Positions 8,555 to 16,457 are shown, numbered from the stretch's first letter. The stretch is DNA of 64,000 nt from Bacteroidota bacterium (GCA_005882315.1 VBAR01000001.1:2491736-2555735), one strand, 5' to 3'. Numbers and translations: made by a program. The notes: a model not told the origin generated them from the letters alone.

Positions 8555-9757
8555 TCACCTGTTAAAAGAAAATAGGCGTGCATCCTTGTTATTTTTATTT
8601 TTAAGTAAATCACAGATAATTTGAGCTGCAATTATACTAAATGTAATTCCATTGCCTCCAAATCCCAATGCAAACAAAGTATGAGGACGCTGACGAATGG
8701 CCCCAATATATGGAAGACCATCAATTGTTGATGCAAAAGTACCAGCCCATCTGAAATCGGTTTTGAAAGGAATGGAAGGAAATAATTTGGCAAACGATTT
8801 TTCCAGATCTTTTGATTTTATGTTTATGTATTTATCTCTTTTATTCGGGTCAGAGGAATCAATGTCTTTCCCGCCAATAATGATTCTTTTATCTTCAGTG
8901 GTTCTCAAGTACAGATAAGGAGTAGAAGTTTCCCAGATCAATGAATCCTTATACCATAATTCTTGTATCGCCACAGGTTCACTTATTATAGCAAAAGTTG
9001 ATTGTAATTCCTGTATTTTAAAAGGAATATATTGCTGCGATTCATAGCCACAGGCAATAATAAGTTTCCTTGCCTTTATCCTTTTGCCATCTCCTGTCAA
9101 TAATTCCACTCCTCTTTTTTTATGGCGTATTGAAACAATTTCTGTATGATCGCATACCTGCATTCCCTTTAGTTGTCCATCATTTAGTAATTTATGAGTA
9201 AGAGCATATGCATCCAGGCTGGCTCCCGTAGCCGAAAGTATACCAGCAGGTTTTGAAAATCCAAATTTGTCCAGAACATCTTTTTCTTCCAGCCATTCTA
9301 TTTCGATCCCCGCTTTTTTCCTCCATTCAAATTCTTCCCAAAGTGGATCTTTATCTTTTTTATAGGAAGCAAATTGAAAACTGGGACTGGGAATGAATAA
9401 TTTTTTTGCATTCAGCTTTGAACATATATTTTTTATATCCGTGATGGATTTAAGGCATAGTTCATAACTTTTTATTGCATCTTTTTCTCCACGTAATTTA
9501 ACCAACTCTCTTAATGGGGTATCAATTTCATATTGCAATAAAGCAGTACTGGCGGCCGTACTACCCATTCCAATATGTCTTCGATCTAATACGAGTACGT
9601 CAAATCCCACCTGCTGTAAGTGCCATGCTGTAAGTGCCCCGCTGATCCCACCTCCAATTACAGCTATCTCTGTCGTGACATTTTTTTGAAGTGATGGATA
9701 ACTTTTGATTATACCATGCTTTAATAACCAGAAAGGGCCGTTTGATCGGAGATCCAT
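8555..9757 (-). CDS. FAD-dependent oxidoreductase (DAO/glycine oxidase family)
   Basis: A 400-aa flavoprotein of the D-amino-acid oxidase superfamily (PF01266). The dinucleotide-binding motif IGGGISGALTAWHL lies near residue 34, followed by VLVLDRR at the end of the second strand. The C-terminus has the FAD-closing segment DGLPYIG and FALGFGGNGITFS. Proteins of this shape include gamma-glutamylputrescine oxidase and glycine oxidase, and substrate preference cannot be told from sequence. No Rieske cluster follows the FAD domain, unlike some relatives of about 500 aa. It stands alone on the minus strand, divergent from the disordered-protein gene at 10022. Confidence 0.85.
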   Translation of the reverse strand: MDLRSNGPFWLLKHGIIKSYPSLQKNVTTEIAVIGGGISGALTAWHLQQVGFDVLVLDRRHIGMGSTAASTALLQYEIDTPLRELVKLRGEKDAIKSYELCLKSITDIKNICSKLNAKKLFIPSPSFQFASYKKDKDPLWEEFEWRKKAGIEIEWLEEKDVLDKFGFSKPAGILSATGASLDAYALTHKLLNDGQLKGMQVCDHTEIVSIRHKKRGVELLTGDGKRIKARKLIIACGYESQQYIPFKIQELQSTFAIISEPVAIQELWYKDSLIWETSTPYLYLRTTEDKRIIIGGKDIDSSDPNKRDKYINIKSKDLEKSFAKLFPSIPFKTDFRWAGTFASTIDGLPYIGAIRQRPHTLFALGFGGNGITFSIIAAQIICDLLKNKNNKDARLFSFNR

Positions 9758-10021
9758 ACAAATAATATTAAAAAATCGGGCCTGATTTTATTGTCATGTT
9801 TGCATTTATGCTACTTGATTCCTGTATTATTTATTTGTAATTTATTTACACATGAAGCTGCGCTTCATTCACTATATTTTTTTTAAAAAAATGATTTTAT
9901 GGGGAAAAGCTTGCCCATTTTTTGAATGCAATTTGTTCCATTTTGTTTTTCATGTTGAATTTCGAAGGGCATAATGTTTGTGAGTAAACTTACTATTCTT
10001 TAATCTTTAAATTTTACCATT

Positions 10022-10810
10022 ATGACAACGAGAAGAAATTCAGGCGAAGGTTTTGGCTCAATGCATCCTGAAGAACGCCGGGGTTTTGCAAGCCGTGATG
10101 AACGAACCTCACAGCGAAGGTTTGAAAATGATTATGATACTGATTTTGGAAATGGACGAAAGTATTACGATGATTCACGAGATAGCCGATTTGAAGCTGG
10201 GGACAGAACACGAAAAGAAAGACATATAAACGATGATGAGGATTATGATAACGGAAATAGCGGAAGGTATGGTCGTTCTGAACGGCGATATAACAGTGAA
10301 TATGGAGGTGGTGGTTTTGAAGACGACAGATATGACAAAGATTATAGAGGTCAGGATCAAAGATCTCATAGAGATCAAGGTCAAAGATCTAGTGGTAGAT
10401 ATTCTGAAGAAAGTCGCAACGATAATAATCGTTTTTTTGATGAAAATCATTATTCACGCAGAGGATTTGGCAGCATGGGTCGCCATAAATATGAAAATGA
10501 AATGGGTTATCGTGAACATTCCTGGGAACCCTATTCAAATGGTAACAGGAGATCGTCTTCAGATGGTGATAGTAGAAGAGAATATGGAAACGAACGTAAT
10601 GTGAATCGTGGCTACACTGAAGACCAGTACAATGATCGTGGAATGAGAGGAAGAAACTATGATGATTTAAACCAAAGAAATAAGGGTTGGGATGAAAGCC
10701 GTGATTATGCTTTTGGTAAGTCGCCTGAAAAAAGCACCAAGACAACCACCAGTAGCAGAAAAAAATCATCTGCAAAAACGACAGCTAAACGCGGAAGCAA
10801 TAAAAAATGA
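10022..10810 (+). CDS. Arg/Asp/Tyr-rich, probably disordered stress-type protein
   Basis: 262 aa, extremely hydrophilic and low in hydrophobic residues. The N-terminus GFGSMHPEERRGFASRDERTS is like one unit of the KGG (stress-induced, YciG-type) repeat, with KGG replaced by RDE. The middle is full of RYGRSERR, DDRYDKDYRG and similar Arg/Asp/Tyr/Gly patches. The end (EKSTKTTTSSRKKSSAKTTA) is a Lys/Ser/Thr/Ala-rich tail like histone H1-type DNA-binding tails. I infer an intrinsically disordered, possibly nucleic-acid-binding or condensate-forming protein of the desiccation/stress type. The next gene encodes a YciF-like protein 54 bases downstream, and in enterobacteria yciG (KGG) and yciF are neighbours, which supports the link. 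Confidence 0.75.
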   Translation: MTTRRNSGEGFGSMHPEERRGFASRDERTSQRRFENDYDTDFGNGRKYYDDSRDSRFEAGDRTRKERHINDDEDYDNGNSGRYGRSERRYNSEYGGGGFEDDRYDKDYRGQDQRSHRDQGQRSSGRYSEESRNDNNRFFDENHYSRRGFGSMGRHKYENEMGYREHSWEPYSNGNRRSSSDGDSRREYGNERNVNRGYTEDQYNDRGMRGRNYDDLNQRNKGWDESRDYAFGKSPEKSTKTTTSSRKKSSAKTTAKRGSNKK

Positions 10811-10863
10811 TTGCTAGCCACGAGTTCAAAATATGGTTTATTCATTTTGTAAAATAATAATGT

Positions 10864-11463
10864 ATGAAAAATTCAAAGACTAATAATGGCACTTCTACCA
10901 ATGGTAAAGAAGGCAAAAATAAAATATCTCCTTTGGAGAAGTTTTTTACAGACCAGCTGAAGGATATTTATTATGCAGAACAGCAACTTGTAAAAGCCTT
11001 GCCCGAAATGCAACATGCATGCACTACCGAGGAACTGGAAGATGCTTTTGAAAATCATCTCAAACAAACAGAAAGACAATTAAAAAGATTGGAACGGGTT
11101 TTTCAATTGATTGATCAAAAACCTGAGGGAAAAAAATGTGAAGCTATTGAAGGGCTGATAAAAGAAGCTAAATCAATCATCAGTGAAACAAAAGAAGGAA
11201 CAATGACAAGAGATGCGGCTTTAATAATTGCTGCTCAAAAAGTAGAACATTATGAAATTGCTACTTATGGCGGATTAGTACAGCTGGCTATTACTATGAA
11301 TCTTCACCAAGTAGCAGATTTGCTTGATAAGACACTCCAGGAGGAGGAGGGAGCCGATCATTTGCTTACTCATATCGCTGAGACACGTATAAACTTAATG
11401 GCAGAAAATGAAGGACAGTATTCCTGGCAACGAAAAGAAGAAATGGCGGATATGGAAGAATAA
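10864..11463 (+). CDS. DUF892 ferritin-like protein (YciE/YciF family)
   Basis: 199 aa, helical. After a polar 20-residue tail comes LEKFFTDQLKDIYYAEQQLVKALPEMQ, the hallmark opening of the DUF892 family, then the carboxylate/His positions expected of a ferritin-like bundle (FENHLKQTERQ, AQKVEHYEIATYG, LQEEEGADHLLT). Members bind metal and are stress-induced in enterobacteria, but no reaction is established. It follows the KGG-like disordered protein on the same strand and ends at a good terminator. Confidence 0.9.
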   Translation: MKNSKTNNGTSTNGKEGKNKISPLEKFFTDQLKDIYYAEQQLVKALPEMQHACTTEELEDAFENHLKQTERQLKRLERVFQLIDQKPEGKKCEAIEGLIKEAKSIISETKEGTMTRDAALIIAAQKVEHYEIATYGGLVQLAITMNLHQVADLLDKTLQEEEGADHLLTHIAETRINLMAENEGQYSWQRKEEMADMEE

Positions 11464-11495
11464 TATTTTCATTAGGACGGTTCGTAAGGGAGAAG

Positions 11496-11526
11496 GCCCG
11501 GCATTTATTTGCTGGGCTTTCTTTAT
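11496..11526 (+). terminator. Intrinsic terminator after the DUF892 gene
   Basis: GCCCGGC pairs with GCTGGGC (one G-U pair) across an eight-base loop and is followed by TTTCTTTAT. It lies 32 bases after the stop codon. Confidence 0.8.
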
Positions 11527-11570
11527 ATATGAATTAGGAGGTTGCGGAAAGAATATCTCTTGACAAATAA

Positions 11571-11603
11571 AAAAGGTTATCAAATACTATTTAATAACCT
11601 TTT
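11571..11603 (-). terminator. Intrinsic terminator after the DUF4142 gene
   Basis: Perfect 10-bp inverted repeat AAAAGGTTAT/ATAACCTTTT with a 13-base loop. On the minus strand it is followed by TTATTTG, so the run of T extends directly from the stem. It lies 16 bases after the DUF4142 stop codon. Confidence 0.7.
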
Positions 11604-11619
11604 ATGTAAGAAATACAGT

Positions 11620-12192
11620 CTACCAATATCTCTTTTGTATCGCTTTTGCTGAGTCAAGATGCATTCTCAATGCAGGCAATGTTTTGTCAGCAAATGATTT
11701 TACATCAGCATCTTTAGCATTTTCCATTGCTTTTTGAAACATATCAATACCTGCCTGGTGATTGTCAACCATTGTTTTTATAAAAGCTCTGTCGAAATCT
11801 TTACCAGTTTTGTTTTTGAGGTTATCAATTTCTTTTTGTTTTTCATCAGAAACTGTTGCGGGTAGTACAATATTTTTTTGACCAGCAAGATTTCTCACCT
11901 GCTCATTTACAGCTGAATGATCTTTATTCAGCATGCCTGCAAGATCTTTAACCGATTGATAGATGGCTTTTTGTTGTGCCAGGGAAGTCATTTCTACCTC
12001 TGCAATGCCTGAATTAGCAACCCGAACTAGGAATGAAGAACTTTCTTCATCTATTACAACATTATTCCGGTTCATAGCAGTATCGACGTTGGCTGCATTC
12101 GCTGAATCTGCTTTTTCTACACTGTCTGTAGCAGTGTTGTTGCAGGAGATAAATAGCATAATTGGTAGCGATAAAACGATCATCTTTTTCAT
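11620..12192 (-). CDS. DUF4142 family lipoprotein
   Basis: 190 aa from the ATG at 12192 (MKKMIVLSLPIMLFISC). The signal peptide ends in FISC, a lipobox, so it is probably anchored in the outer membrane or periplasmic face. The mature part is helical and matches the DUF4142 ferritin-like fold: AQQKAIYQSVKDLAGMLNKDH, then FIKTMVDNHQAGIDMF and LRMHLDSAKAI. An alternative start three codons upstream (12201) adds only MCF. Function unknown; members are common in stress-gene neighbourhoods like this one. It is transcribed away from the riboswitch region. Confidence 0.88.
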   Translation of the reverse strand: MKKMIVLSLPIMLFISCNNTATDSVEKADSANAANVDTAMNRNNVVIDEESSSFLVRVANSGIAEVEMTSLAQQKAIYQSVKDLAGMLNKDHSAVNEQVRNLAGQKNIVLPATVSDEKQKEIDNLKNKTGKDFDRAFIKTMVDNHQAGIDMFQKAMENAKDADVKSFADKTLPALRMHLDSAKAIQKRYW

Positions 12193-12333
12193 AAAACACA
12201 TTTAGCTTAAAAAAATTATTGACAAAAAGCGTATTGAAACTTTCATGCCAATCAATATTAAAAAAATCAATGTGTAGCCAGACTTGTTTTCACATTTACT
12301 ACTGGCACAATTTTTTCTTTACTGTATTCACAG

Positions 12334-12446
12334 AGTTACTTTCGGGGTGTTTGATAGAAGAAAGCTGGGAACAGTTTTCATATTCTTTCTGAGATCATAC
12401 CCGCATAAACTGATCCGGGTAATTCCGGCGAAGTGACCAGGTAACT
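12334..12446 (+). promoter_or_regulatory. TPP riboswitch (THI element)
   Basis: All conserved blocks of the thiamine pyrophosphate aptamer are present in order: a closing stem AGTTAC/GTAACT (12334-12339 with 12441-12446), CGGGGTG (12343-12349), the CTGAGAT block (12389-12395), ATACCCG, ACTGATCCGGGTAAT and CCGGCGAAGTGA. An intrinsic terminator follows after six bases, the usual off-switch layout. What is unusual is the downstream context: only a 25-codon reading frame and then the Ku gene, with no thiamine synthesis or transport gene. Confidence 0.92.
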
Positions 12447-12451
12447 TGTAG

Positions 12452-12482
12452 AGAGTTTCGGTTCTGCCGGAACTCTTTTTTG
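12452..12482 (+). terminator. Riboswitch expression-platform terminator
   Basis: AGAGTTTCGG pairs with CCGGAACTCT (10 bp, one G-U) around the loop TTCTG and is followed by TTTTTG. It begins six bases after the aptamer and there is no other gene upstream on this strand, so it is best read as the TPP-controlled terminator. Confidence 0.85.
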
Positions 12483-12499
12483 TAAATACCTGTCCCATC

Positions 12500-12577
12500 A
12501 TGAGGAATATAAACTACATAATGAACAAAATCAGTATTGTTTTTGGTATAATAATTTCATTGAGCACTATAGGTTGA
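12500..12577 (+). pseudogene. 25-codon reading frame after the TPP riboswitch, probable remnant of a lost exported protein
   Basis: Begins ATG 18 bases after the riboswitch terminator and reads MRNINYIM then NKISIVFGIIISLSTIG and TGA. The second half looks like the charged and hydrophobic parts of a signal peptide that stops before any cleavage site. In Bacteroidota, TPP riboswitches often precede outer-membrane thiamine receptors or transporters, so this may be the truncated start of such a gene. A real short peptide or leader is the alternative. It ends 19 bases before the Ku start codon. Confidence 0.5.
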
Positions 12578-12596
12578 TAATTTAAAATCTCTTTGT

Positions 12597-13370
12597 ATGA
12601 AAGCAATATGGACTGGCTCTATTGGTTTTGGCCTGGTAAACATTCCTATTCGTTTATTCAGCGCCGTTCAAAACAGTACACTTGATTTTGATATGCTTGA
12701 TAAAAAAGATCATTCAAATATTAAGTTTAAAAGAGTGAATGAGAAGACTGGTAAGGAGGTATTATGGCAAAATATTGAAAAAGGATATTTATATAACGAC
12801 AAGTATGTAATTGTAGAAGAAAAAGATTTTAAAAAAGCAAGTCCTGAAAAATCATCCCATATCGAGATCCTTCAGTTTGTAGAAGAGTCAGAGATCGACA
12901 GCGTTTTTTTTGAAACACCCTATTTTATACAACCCGAAAAAGGTGGTATCAAAGCATACGACTTATTAAGGGAGGCGTTACAAAAAACTGGAAAAGCAGG
13001 ATTGGGTTCTTTTGTGATGCGGCAGCGGGAACATGTCTGCCTCATCAAGCCCTATAAAAATATATTAATGCTAAACTGCCTTCGCTATGCTCAGGAAATC
13101 AGAGATGCTAAGGAAATAAAAGCTCCAGGTTCAAAAGCTAAACCAGGTGAGTTAAAAATGGCCATTAATCTGATCGATCAGCTTACCGATTCTTTTAATC
13201 CTTCTTTTTTTAAAGATGAATATGCAAACGAGCTTTTGAAAATAATTAAGGATAAGGCTAAAGGTAAAAAAGTTGTATATCAACCTATGAAAGTCGTTCA
13301 CGTAGGTAAAGCTGATGACCTTATGGAGCAACTAAAAGCAAGTCTTGGCAATAAAAAGAGAGCATCTTGA
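12597..13370 (+). CDS. ku: Ku homodimeric DNA end-binding protein (bacterial NHEJ)
   Basis: 257 aa. Binds double-strand DNA ends and recruits LigD for non-homologous end joining. It opens with MKAIWTGSIGFGLVNIPI, the bacterial Ku signature, and continues with IKFKRVNEKTGKEV, FIQPEKGG..AYDLLREAL and VMRQREHVCLI, all parts of the Ku core ring. The C-terminus is short and basic (GNKKRAS). The LigD polymerase-domain gene follows after 22 bases on the same strand, forming a two-gene NHEJ unit. The only leader signal upstream is a TPP riboswitch with terminator, so expression may depend on readthrough or on a separate promoter in 12483-12596 that I cannot identify with confidence. Confidence 0.95.
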   Translation: MKAIWTGSIGFGLVNIPIRLFSAVQNSTLDFDMLDKKDHSNIKFKRVNEKTGKEVLWQNIEKGYLYNDKYVIVEEKDFKKASPEKSSHIEILQFVEESEIDSVFFETPYFIQPEKGGIKAYDLLREALQKTGKAGLGSFVMRQREHVCLIKPYKNILMLNCLRYAQEIRDAKEIKAPGSKAKPGELKMAINLIDQLTDSFNPSFFKDEYANELLKIIKDKAKGKKVVYQPMKVVHVGKADDLMEQLKASLGNKKRAS

Positions 13371-13392
13371 GTAAAAATTAAGAGATGATAAA

Positions 13393-14283
13393 ATGAAAGC
13401 TTCTTTGAATAAAAAATCAACAGTTACAAATACTCATAAAATATTTTGGCCGGATGAAGGTTATACTAAAGGTGACCTGATCAATTATTATAAAACGATG
13501 GCCATTTATATACTTCCGCATTTAAAAGATCGTCCGCTTTCTTTAAAAAGAAATCCCAATGGAATTAAGGATGCTGGCTTTTACCATAAGGATGCAGGCG
13601 AAAATGCACCTTCGTTTGTAAAAGTTTATCCTTATGACAATGGAGAGAAGGTCATTGATTATATCGTTTGTAATAATGAAGCAACACTTATCTATTTAGC
13701 TAATCTAGGGTGTATTGAAATAAATCCATGGAATAACCGTTACCAGAAAAAAAATAAACCGGATTGGCTTGCGATTGATCTTGATCCGGGTAAACATAAC
13801 AGTTTTAAGCAGGTGATAGAAACTGCCCAGGTAGCAAAGACTGTATTGGATAAGGGGAAATTAAAAGGTTATTGCAAAACGTCTGGAGCCAGTGGAATAC
13901 ATATTTATATTCCATTGAATGCAGAATATGACTATGATACAGTAAAACAGTTTGGTCAGTTCTTTATGCAGCAAATTCAGGAACAACTTCCCGGGAGCAC
14001 AACATTAGAAAGAACGATATCTAAAAGAGGGAAAAAAATATACCTGGATTATTTACAGAATCGCCCCGGCCAGACATTGGCTTCCGTATACAGTGTGAGG
14101 CCGGTAGAGGGTGCCACAGTTGCAACTCCCATTGAGTGGAAAGAACTAACAAGCTCCCTTGATCCTGCAGCGTTCACTATGAAGAACATACATAAAAGAG
14201 TTATGAAGAAAGGTGATCTCTTTAAAAAAGTGCTGACAGAAAAAAATAATCTTCGAAAAGCTTTGCAATTGTTGACCTCATAA
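13393..14283 (+). CDS. ligD: Stand-alone LigD polymerase domain (AEP primase-polymerase)
   Basis: 296 aa, about the size of the polymerase domain alone. It fills and extends broken ends during NHEJ, favouring ribonucleotides in characterised relatives. Visible motifs: IFWPDEGYTKGDLINYY at the start, the catalytic DLDPG (D129, D131), the SGASGIHIYIPL nucleotide-binding strand, and KKIYLDYLQN with the third acidic residue. There is no ATP-dependent ligase domain and no 3'-phosphoesterase domain in this protein or elsewhere in the window, so sealing must be done by a ligase encoded elsewhere. It follows Ku by 22 bases. Confidence 0.92.
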   Translation: MKASLNKKSTVTNTHKIFWPDEGYTKGDLINYYKTMAIYILPHLKDRPLSLKRNPNGIKDAGFYHKDAGENAPSFVKVYPYDNGEKVIDYIVCNNEATLIYLANLGCIEINPWNNRYQKKNKPDWLAIDLDPGKHNSFKQVIETAQVAKTVLDKGKLKGYCKTSGASGIHIYIPLNAEYDYDTVKQFGQFFMQQIQEQLPGSTTLERTISKRGKKIYLDYLQNRPGQTLASVYSVRPVEGATVATPIEWKELTSSLDPAAFTMKNIHKRVMKKGDLFKKVLTEKNNLRKALQLLTS

Positions 14284-14310
14284 ATGAAAGTCCATATGAA
14301 AAATTCTTCC

Positions 14311-14967
14311 CTATTTTTCCGTCTCACTGTGCGGGGCATCAACGGGTTTGGATTGTGGGGAACCTTTCTGACGTAGGAAAACCGATAGGATCACAATTGC
14401 AAAAACTGATAAGAATTCACTCTGCCAATTTTGAAACGATTCGAACCAGAAACGAGAGTCAGCTAGGTATGTGTTCCAGTTTTCCGTAGGTAATCCTTTT
14501 ATTGCTAACTGTTCATTTTCATCTTTGAAACTTCCATAAAAATGCAGGATTAGGGAAAGTAAAAATAAAATGACAAGTGCAAGAGTTAGCGAATGTTTAT
14601 AAATCGCCAACACCCAGCCACCACGTTTTACTGGCCACGGTACTTTTTTGCGTTTTGCCGAGGGTTCCCGGTCAACTTCTTCCGGCCCATCACATTTTTT
14701 TGATTCAGAAGAACCTTTCTGTCGTAGCGAAATAGTAAGCACCACGAATAAAGCCATTTGTAAAAATTCGCTTTCCCAATTTTCAAAAGTGGATTGAATG
14801 AAATGCCCTGAACTGCTGTAAGTTGCTAACGATACTTCCGGAAGATGTTCTTCCATTCGTTCTTTATTATATTCCTTAAATCCCATCAACCACTGACCAA
14901 CTAATGCCAATAGAAAGAGTAACAGAAAGACGATGGACAAGCTATTATTATAAATAAATTTTCGCAT
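14311..14967 (-). CDS. DUF6766 family membrane protein with internal duplication
   Basis: 218 aa built from two similar halves. Each half has a hydrophobic segment (SIVFLLLFLLALVGQWL, and LTLALVILFLLSLILHF), a soluble loop ending in F..NWESEFLQ or FQNWQSEFLS, a second hydrophobic segment (ALFVVLTISL, and FAIVILSVFL) and the signature RQKGS. A basic linker (AKRKKVPWPVKRGG) joins the halves. This matches DUF6766 proteins as I know them. Role unknown; it probably sits in the inner membrane with four passes. It converges with the LigD gene. Confidence 0.8.
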   Translation of the reverse strand: MRKFIYNNSLSIVFLLLFLLALVGQWLMGFKEYNKERMEEHLPEVSLATYSSSGHFIQSTFENWESEFLQMALFVVLTISLRQKGSSESKKCDGPEEVDREPSAKRKKVPWPVKRGGWVLAIYKHSLTLALVILFLLSLILHFYGSFKDENEQLAIKGLPTENWNTYLADSRFWFESFQNWQSEFLSVFAIVILSVFLRQKGSPQSKPVDAPHSETEK

Positions 14968-15008
14968 GTTGAATTTCGTTGTTATATCCTTTTTGGTTTT
15001 TATAAAAT

Positions 15009-15482
15009 TTATAAGATTGCAACAAGACGCTTACAAACGACTGAAATATATTCTTCCTGGATCTTTAAAGGTGTTTTCTCTTTGGGAATGATCTTGCCCT
15101 TTAATTTTATACGTCCTGCCCTGGCAACTGCGAAATATGCAAAAACTTTATTTCCTGATTCAGGTACCGGTGTTGCATAACCGGTCACTGCAATGCTCCA
15201 ATCACTTTGAAAAAGCGGCAAGACCGAGAGAGCCATTTGTGTAGCAACCATCGGGGAGACGCAATTGACGGCCTGGGCATGTATCGGTTCTACGTGCAGG
15301 TGTTTATATTTTTGACCGAGATTATAGGTTGTAATTCCGCCCTGGAAAAATTTTGTTGCATCCGGCAGAGTTGACAATGCCAATTGGAACATGCCAGCCG
15401 TTACACTTTCGGCTACAGCAATAGTCTGTTCTTTTGCTAATAGCTTTTTACCAATCCGCTTCAACGTAACAGTATCGAACAT
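15009..15482 (-). CDS. pncC: CinA C-terminal domain protein, nicotinamide-nucleotide amidohydrolase (PncC type)
   Basis: 157 aa, only the C-terminal half of classical CinA. This domain deamidates nicotinamide mononucleotide to nicotinic acid mononucleotide in pyridine-nucleotide salvage. It shows AVAESVTAGMFQLALSTLPDAT, FFQGGITTYN and AVTGYATP, corresponding to the conserved AES-TGG, GG-TYN and TG-AGP motifs. Some positions deviate (TAGM in place of TGGL, and GYATP in place of GIAGP), so activity is likely but not certain. It follows the cupin gene on the same strand with a 15-base gap. Confidence 0.82.
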   Translation of the reverse strand: MFDTVTLKRIGKKLLAKEQTIAVAESVTAGMFQLALSTLPDATKFFQGGITTYNLGQKYKHLHVEPIHAQAVNCVSPMVATQMALSVLPLFQSDWSIAVTGYATPVPESGNKVFAYFAVARAGRIKLKGKIIPKEKTPLKIQEEYISVVCKRLVAIL

Positions 15483-15497
15483 ACTATTTATTTATCC

Positions 15498-16055
15498 TTA
15501 TGAAACATTTGCAACTTCAATTTGCTTTGGTGCTGCATGATTTTCTTGTTTCCAAATTCTAACTAATGGATCTGCGTTTCCTTCAAGCGGACCTGTGACT
15601 GGAAGAGGCAAACTTTCAATATTCTTATCTGCTTTCGGCCGTTCTTCAGGATTACCATAATTCATATCAAAATCGCGGCCTTCCGGATATCCTCCTATAC
15701 AAATAACATCTTTTAAACGCCCCAGGTTTTTATGTGCCACTCCTGCGGGAATAACGATGACATCTCCTTTATGTAATACTATCTGTTTACCGTTTTCCCC
15801 GCCGAGTAGTAAGGTTGCTCTGCCTTTAATAACCGCCATGGCTTCATGAGTGTTACTATGATAATGATGATAGGTGTATATGCCATTGCGCCAGGTATTG
15901 CTCCAGTTATGTACTCGAAAAAGATTTTTGACATAACGGCCTGCAAAAAAAAATGGAAGTCGAACCGCTTTTTTGTAATGCAAAACTGGTAAGCTGCTGC
16001 CGGGAAAAATATCGTTATCGCTGATGTAATATGTCAATGGAGTTTTCATTTTCAT
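15498..16055 (-). CDS. Cupin domain protein
   Basis: 185 aa. A single cupin barrel is visible: the first motif is HHYHSNTHEAMAVIKGRA, with three His and a Glu that can bind metal, and the second is PAGVAHKNLG with the fourth ligand His. The rest resembles the YjlB-type cupins that keep a long C-terminal tail (EERPKADKNIESLPLPVTGPL). Reaction unknown. It is the first gene of a short minus-strand unit with pncC. Confidence 0.85.
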   Translation of the reverse strand: MKMKTPLTYYISDNDIFPGSSLPVLHYKKAVRLPFFFAGRYVKNLFRVHNWSNTWRNGIYTYHHYHSNTHEAMAVIKGRATLLLGGENGKQIVLHKGDVIVIPAGVAHKNLGRLKDVICIGGYPEGRDFDMNYGNPEERPKADKNIESLPLPVTGPLEGNADPLVRIWKQENHAAPKQIEVANVS

Positions 16056-16277
16056 ATATACTTTCGTCCAAATGATATGCCATTAAGCAGGTTACTTAAT
16101 ATTAGCTGAGCTAACATTGTCTGAGGCAAAAAATCCACGTTGTTGAAAAGATGCCCGTATCAATGAGCATAAAATAGTGTTAGGTGATTTAGAAAGATAA
16201 AGTGTTATTCGTGGGGTCATCGACAGAAAAAATCATTCAGTAAGTATTTAGATGAAGTGGGTTGCTATTCAACAAAA

Positions 16278-16308
16278 ATCCCCTGAGAACTATAAAATTC
16301 CAGGGGAT
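16278..16308 (-). terminator. Terminator of the tRNA-Asp transcript
   Basis: Perfect eight-base inverted repeat ATCCCCTG/CAGGGGAT with a 15-base loop; on the minus strand TTTTTG follows. It lies 20 bases downstream of the tRNA 3' end. Confidence 0.75.
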
Positions 16309-16328
16309 GAATGAAGTTGATTTATTTG

Positions 16329-16402
16329 CGGACCGGACGGGACTCGAACCCGCGACCTCCGCCGTGACAGGGCGGCATTCTAACCAACTGAACTACCGAT
16401 CC
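16329..16402 (-). tRNA. tRNA-Asp (anticodon GTC)
   Basis: 74 bases on the minus strand. The acceptor stem GGATCGG pairs with CCGGTCC (one G-U), the D arm is AGTTCAGTTGGTTAGAA, the anticodon loop is CTGTCAC with GTC in the centre between CCGCC and GGCGG, and the T arm is GCGGGTTCGAGTCCCG. The discriminator is G; CCA is not encoded. The 16423-16457 promoter and the downstream terminator make this a single-gene transcript. Confidence 0.96.
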
Positions 16403-16422
16403 GTTCCCTTTTTTCGGGGTGG

Positions 16423-16457
16423 CAAAGATAGGGGAAAATCATTTTTTTGGAACAAAA
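16423..16457 (-). promoter_or_regulatory. Promoter of tRNA-Asp
   Basis: On the minus strand TTTTG (16453-16457) is followed after 22 bases by TATCTTTG (16423-16430), which matches the Bacteroidota -33/-7 pattern (TTTG and TAnnTTTG). It lies 21 bases upstream of the mature tRNA 5' end. Confidence 0.65.

Noticed and set aside
10175-10775. Long antisense frames opposite the disordered-protein gene
   Set aside because: Low-complexity composition of the coding strand keeps the other frames open; their products are Phe/His- or Ile/Thr-rich and unlike any protein.
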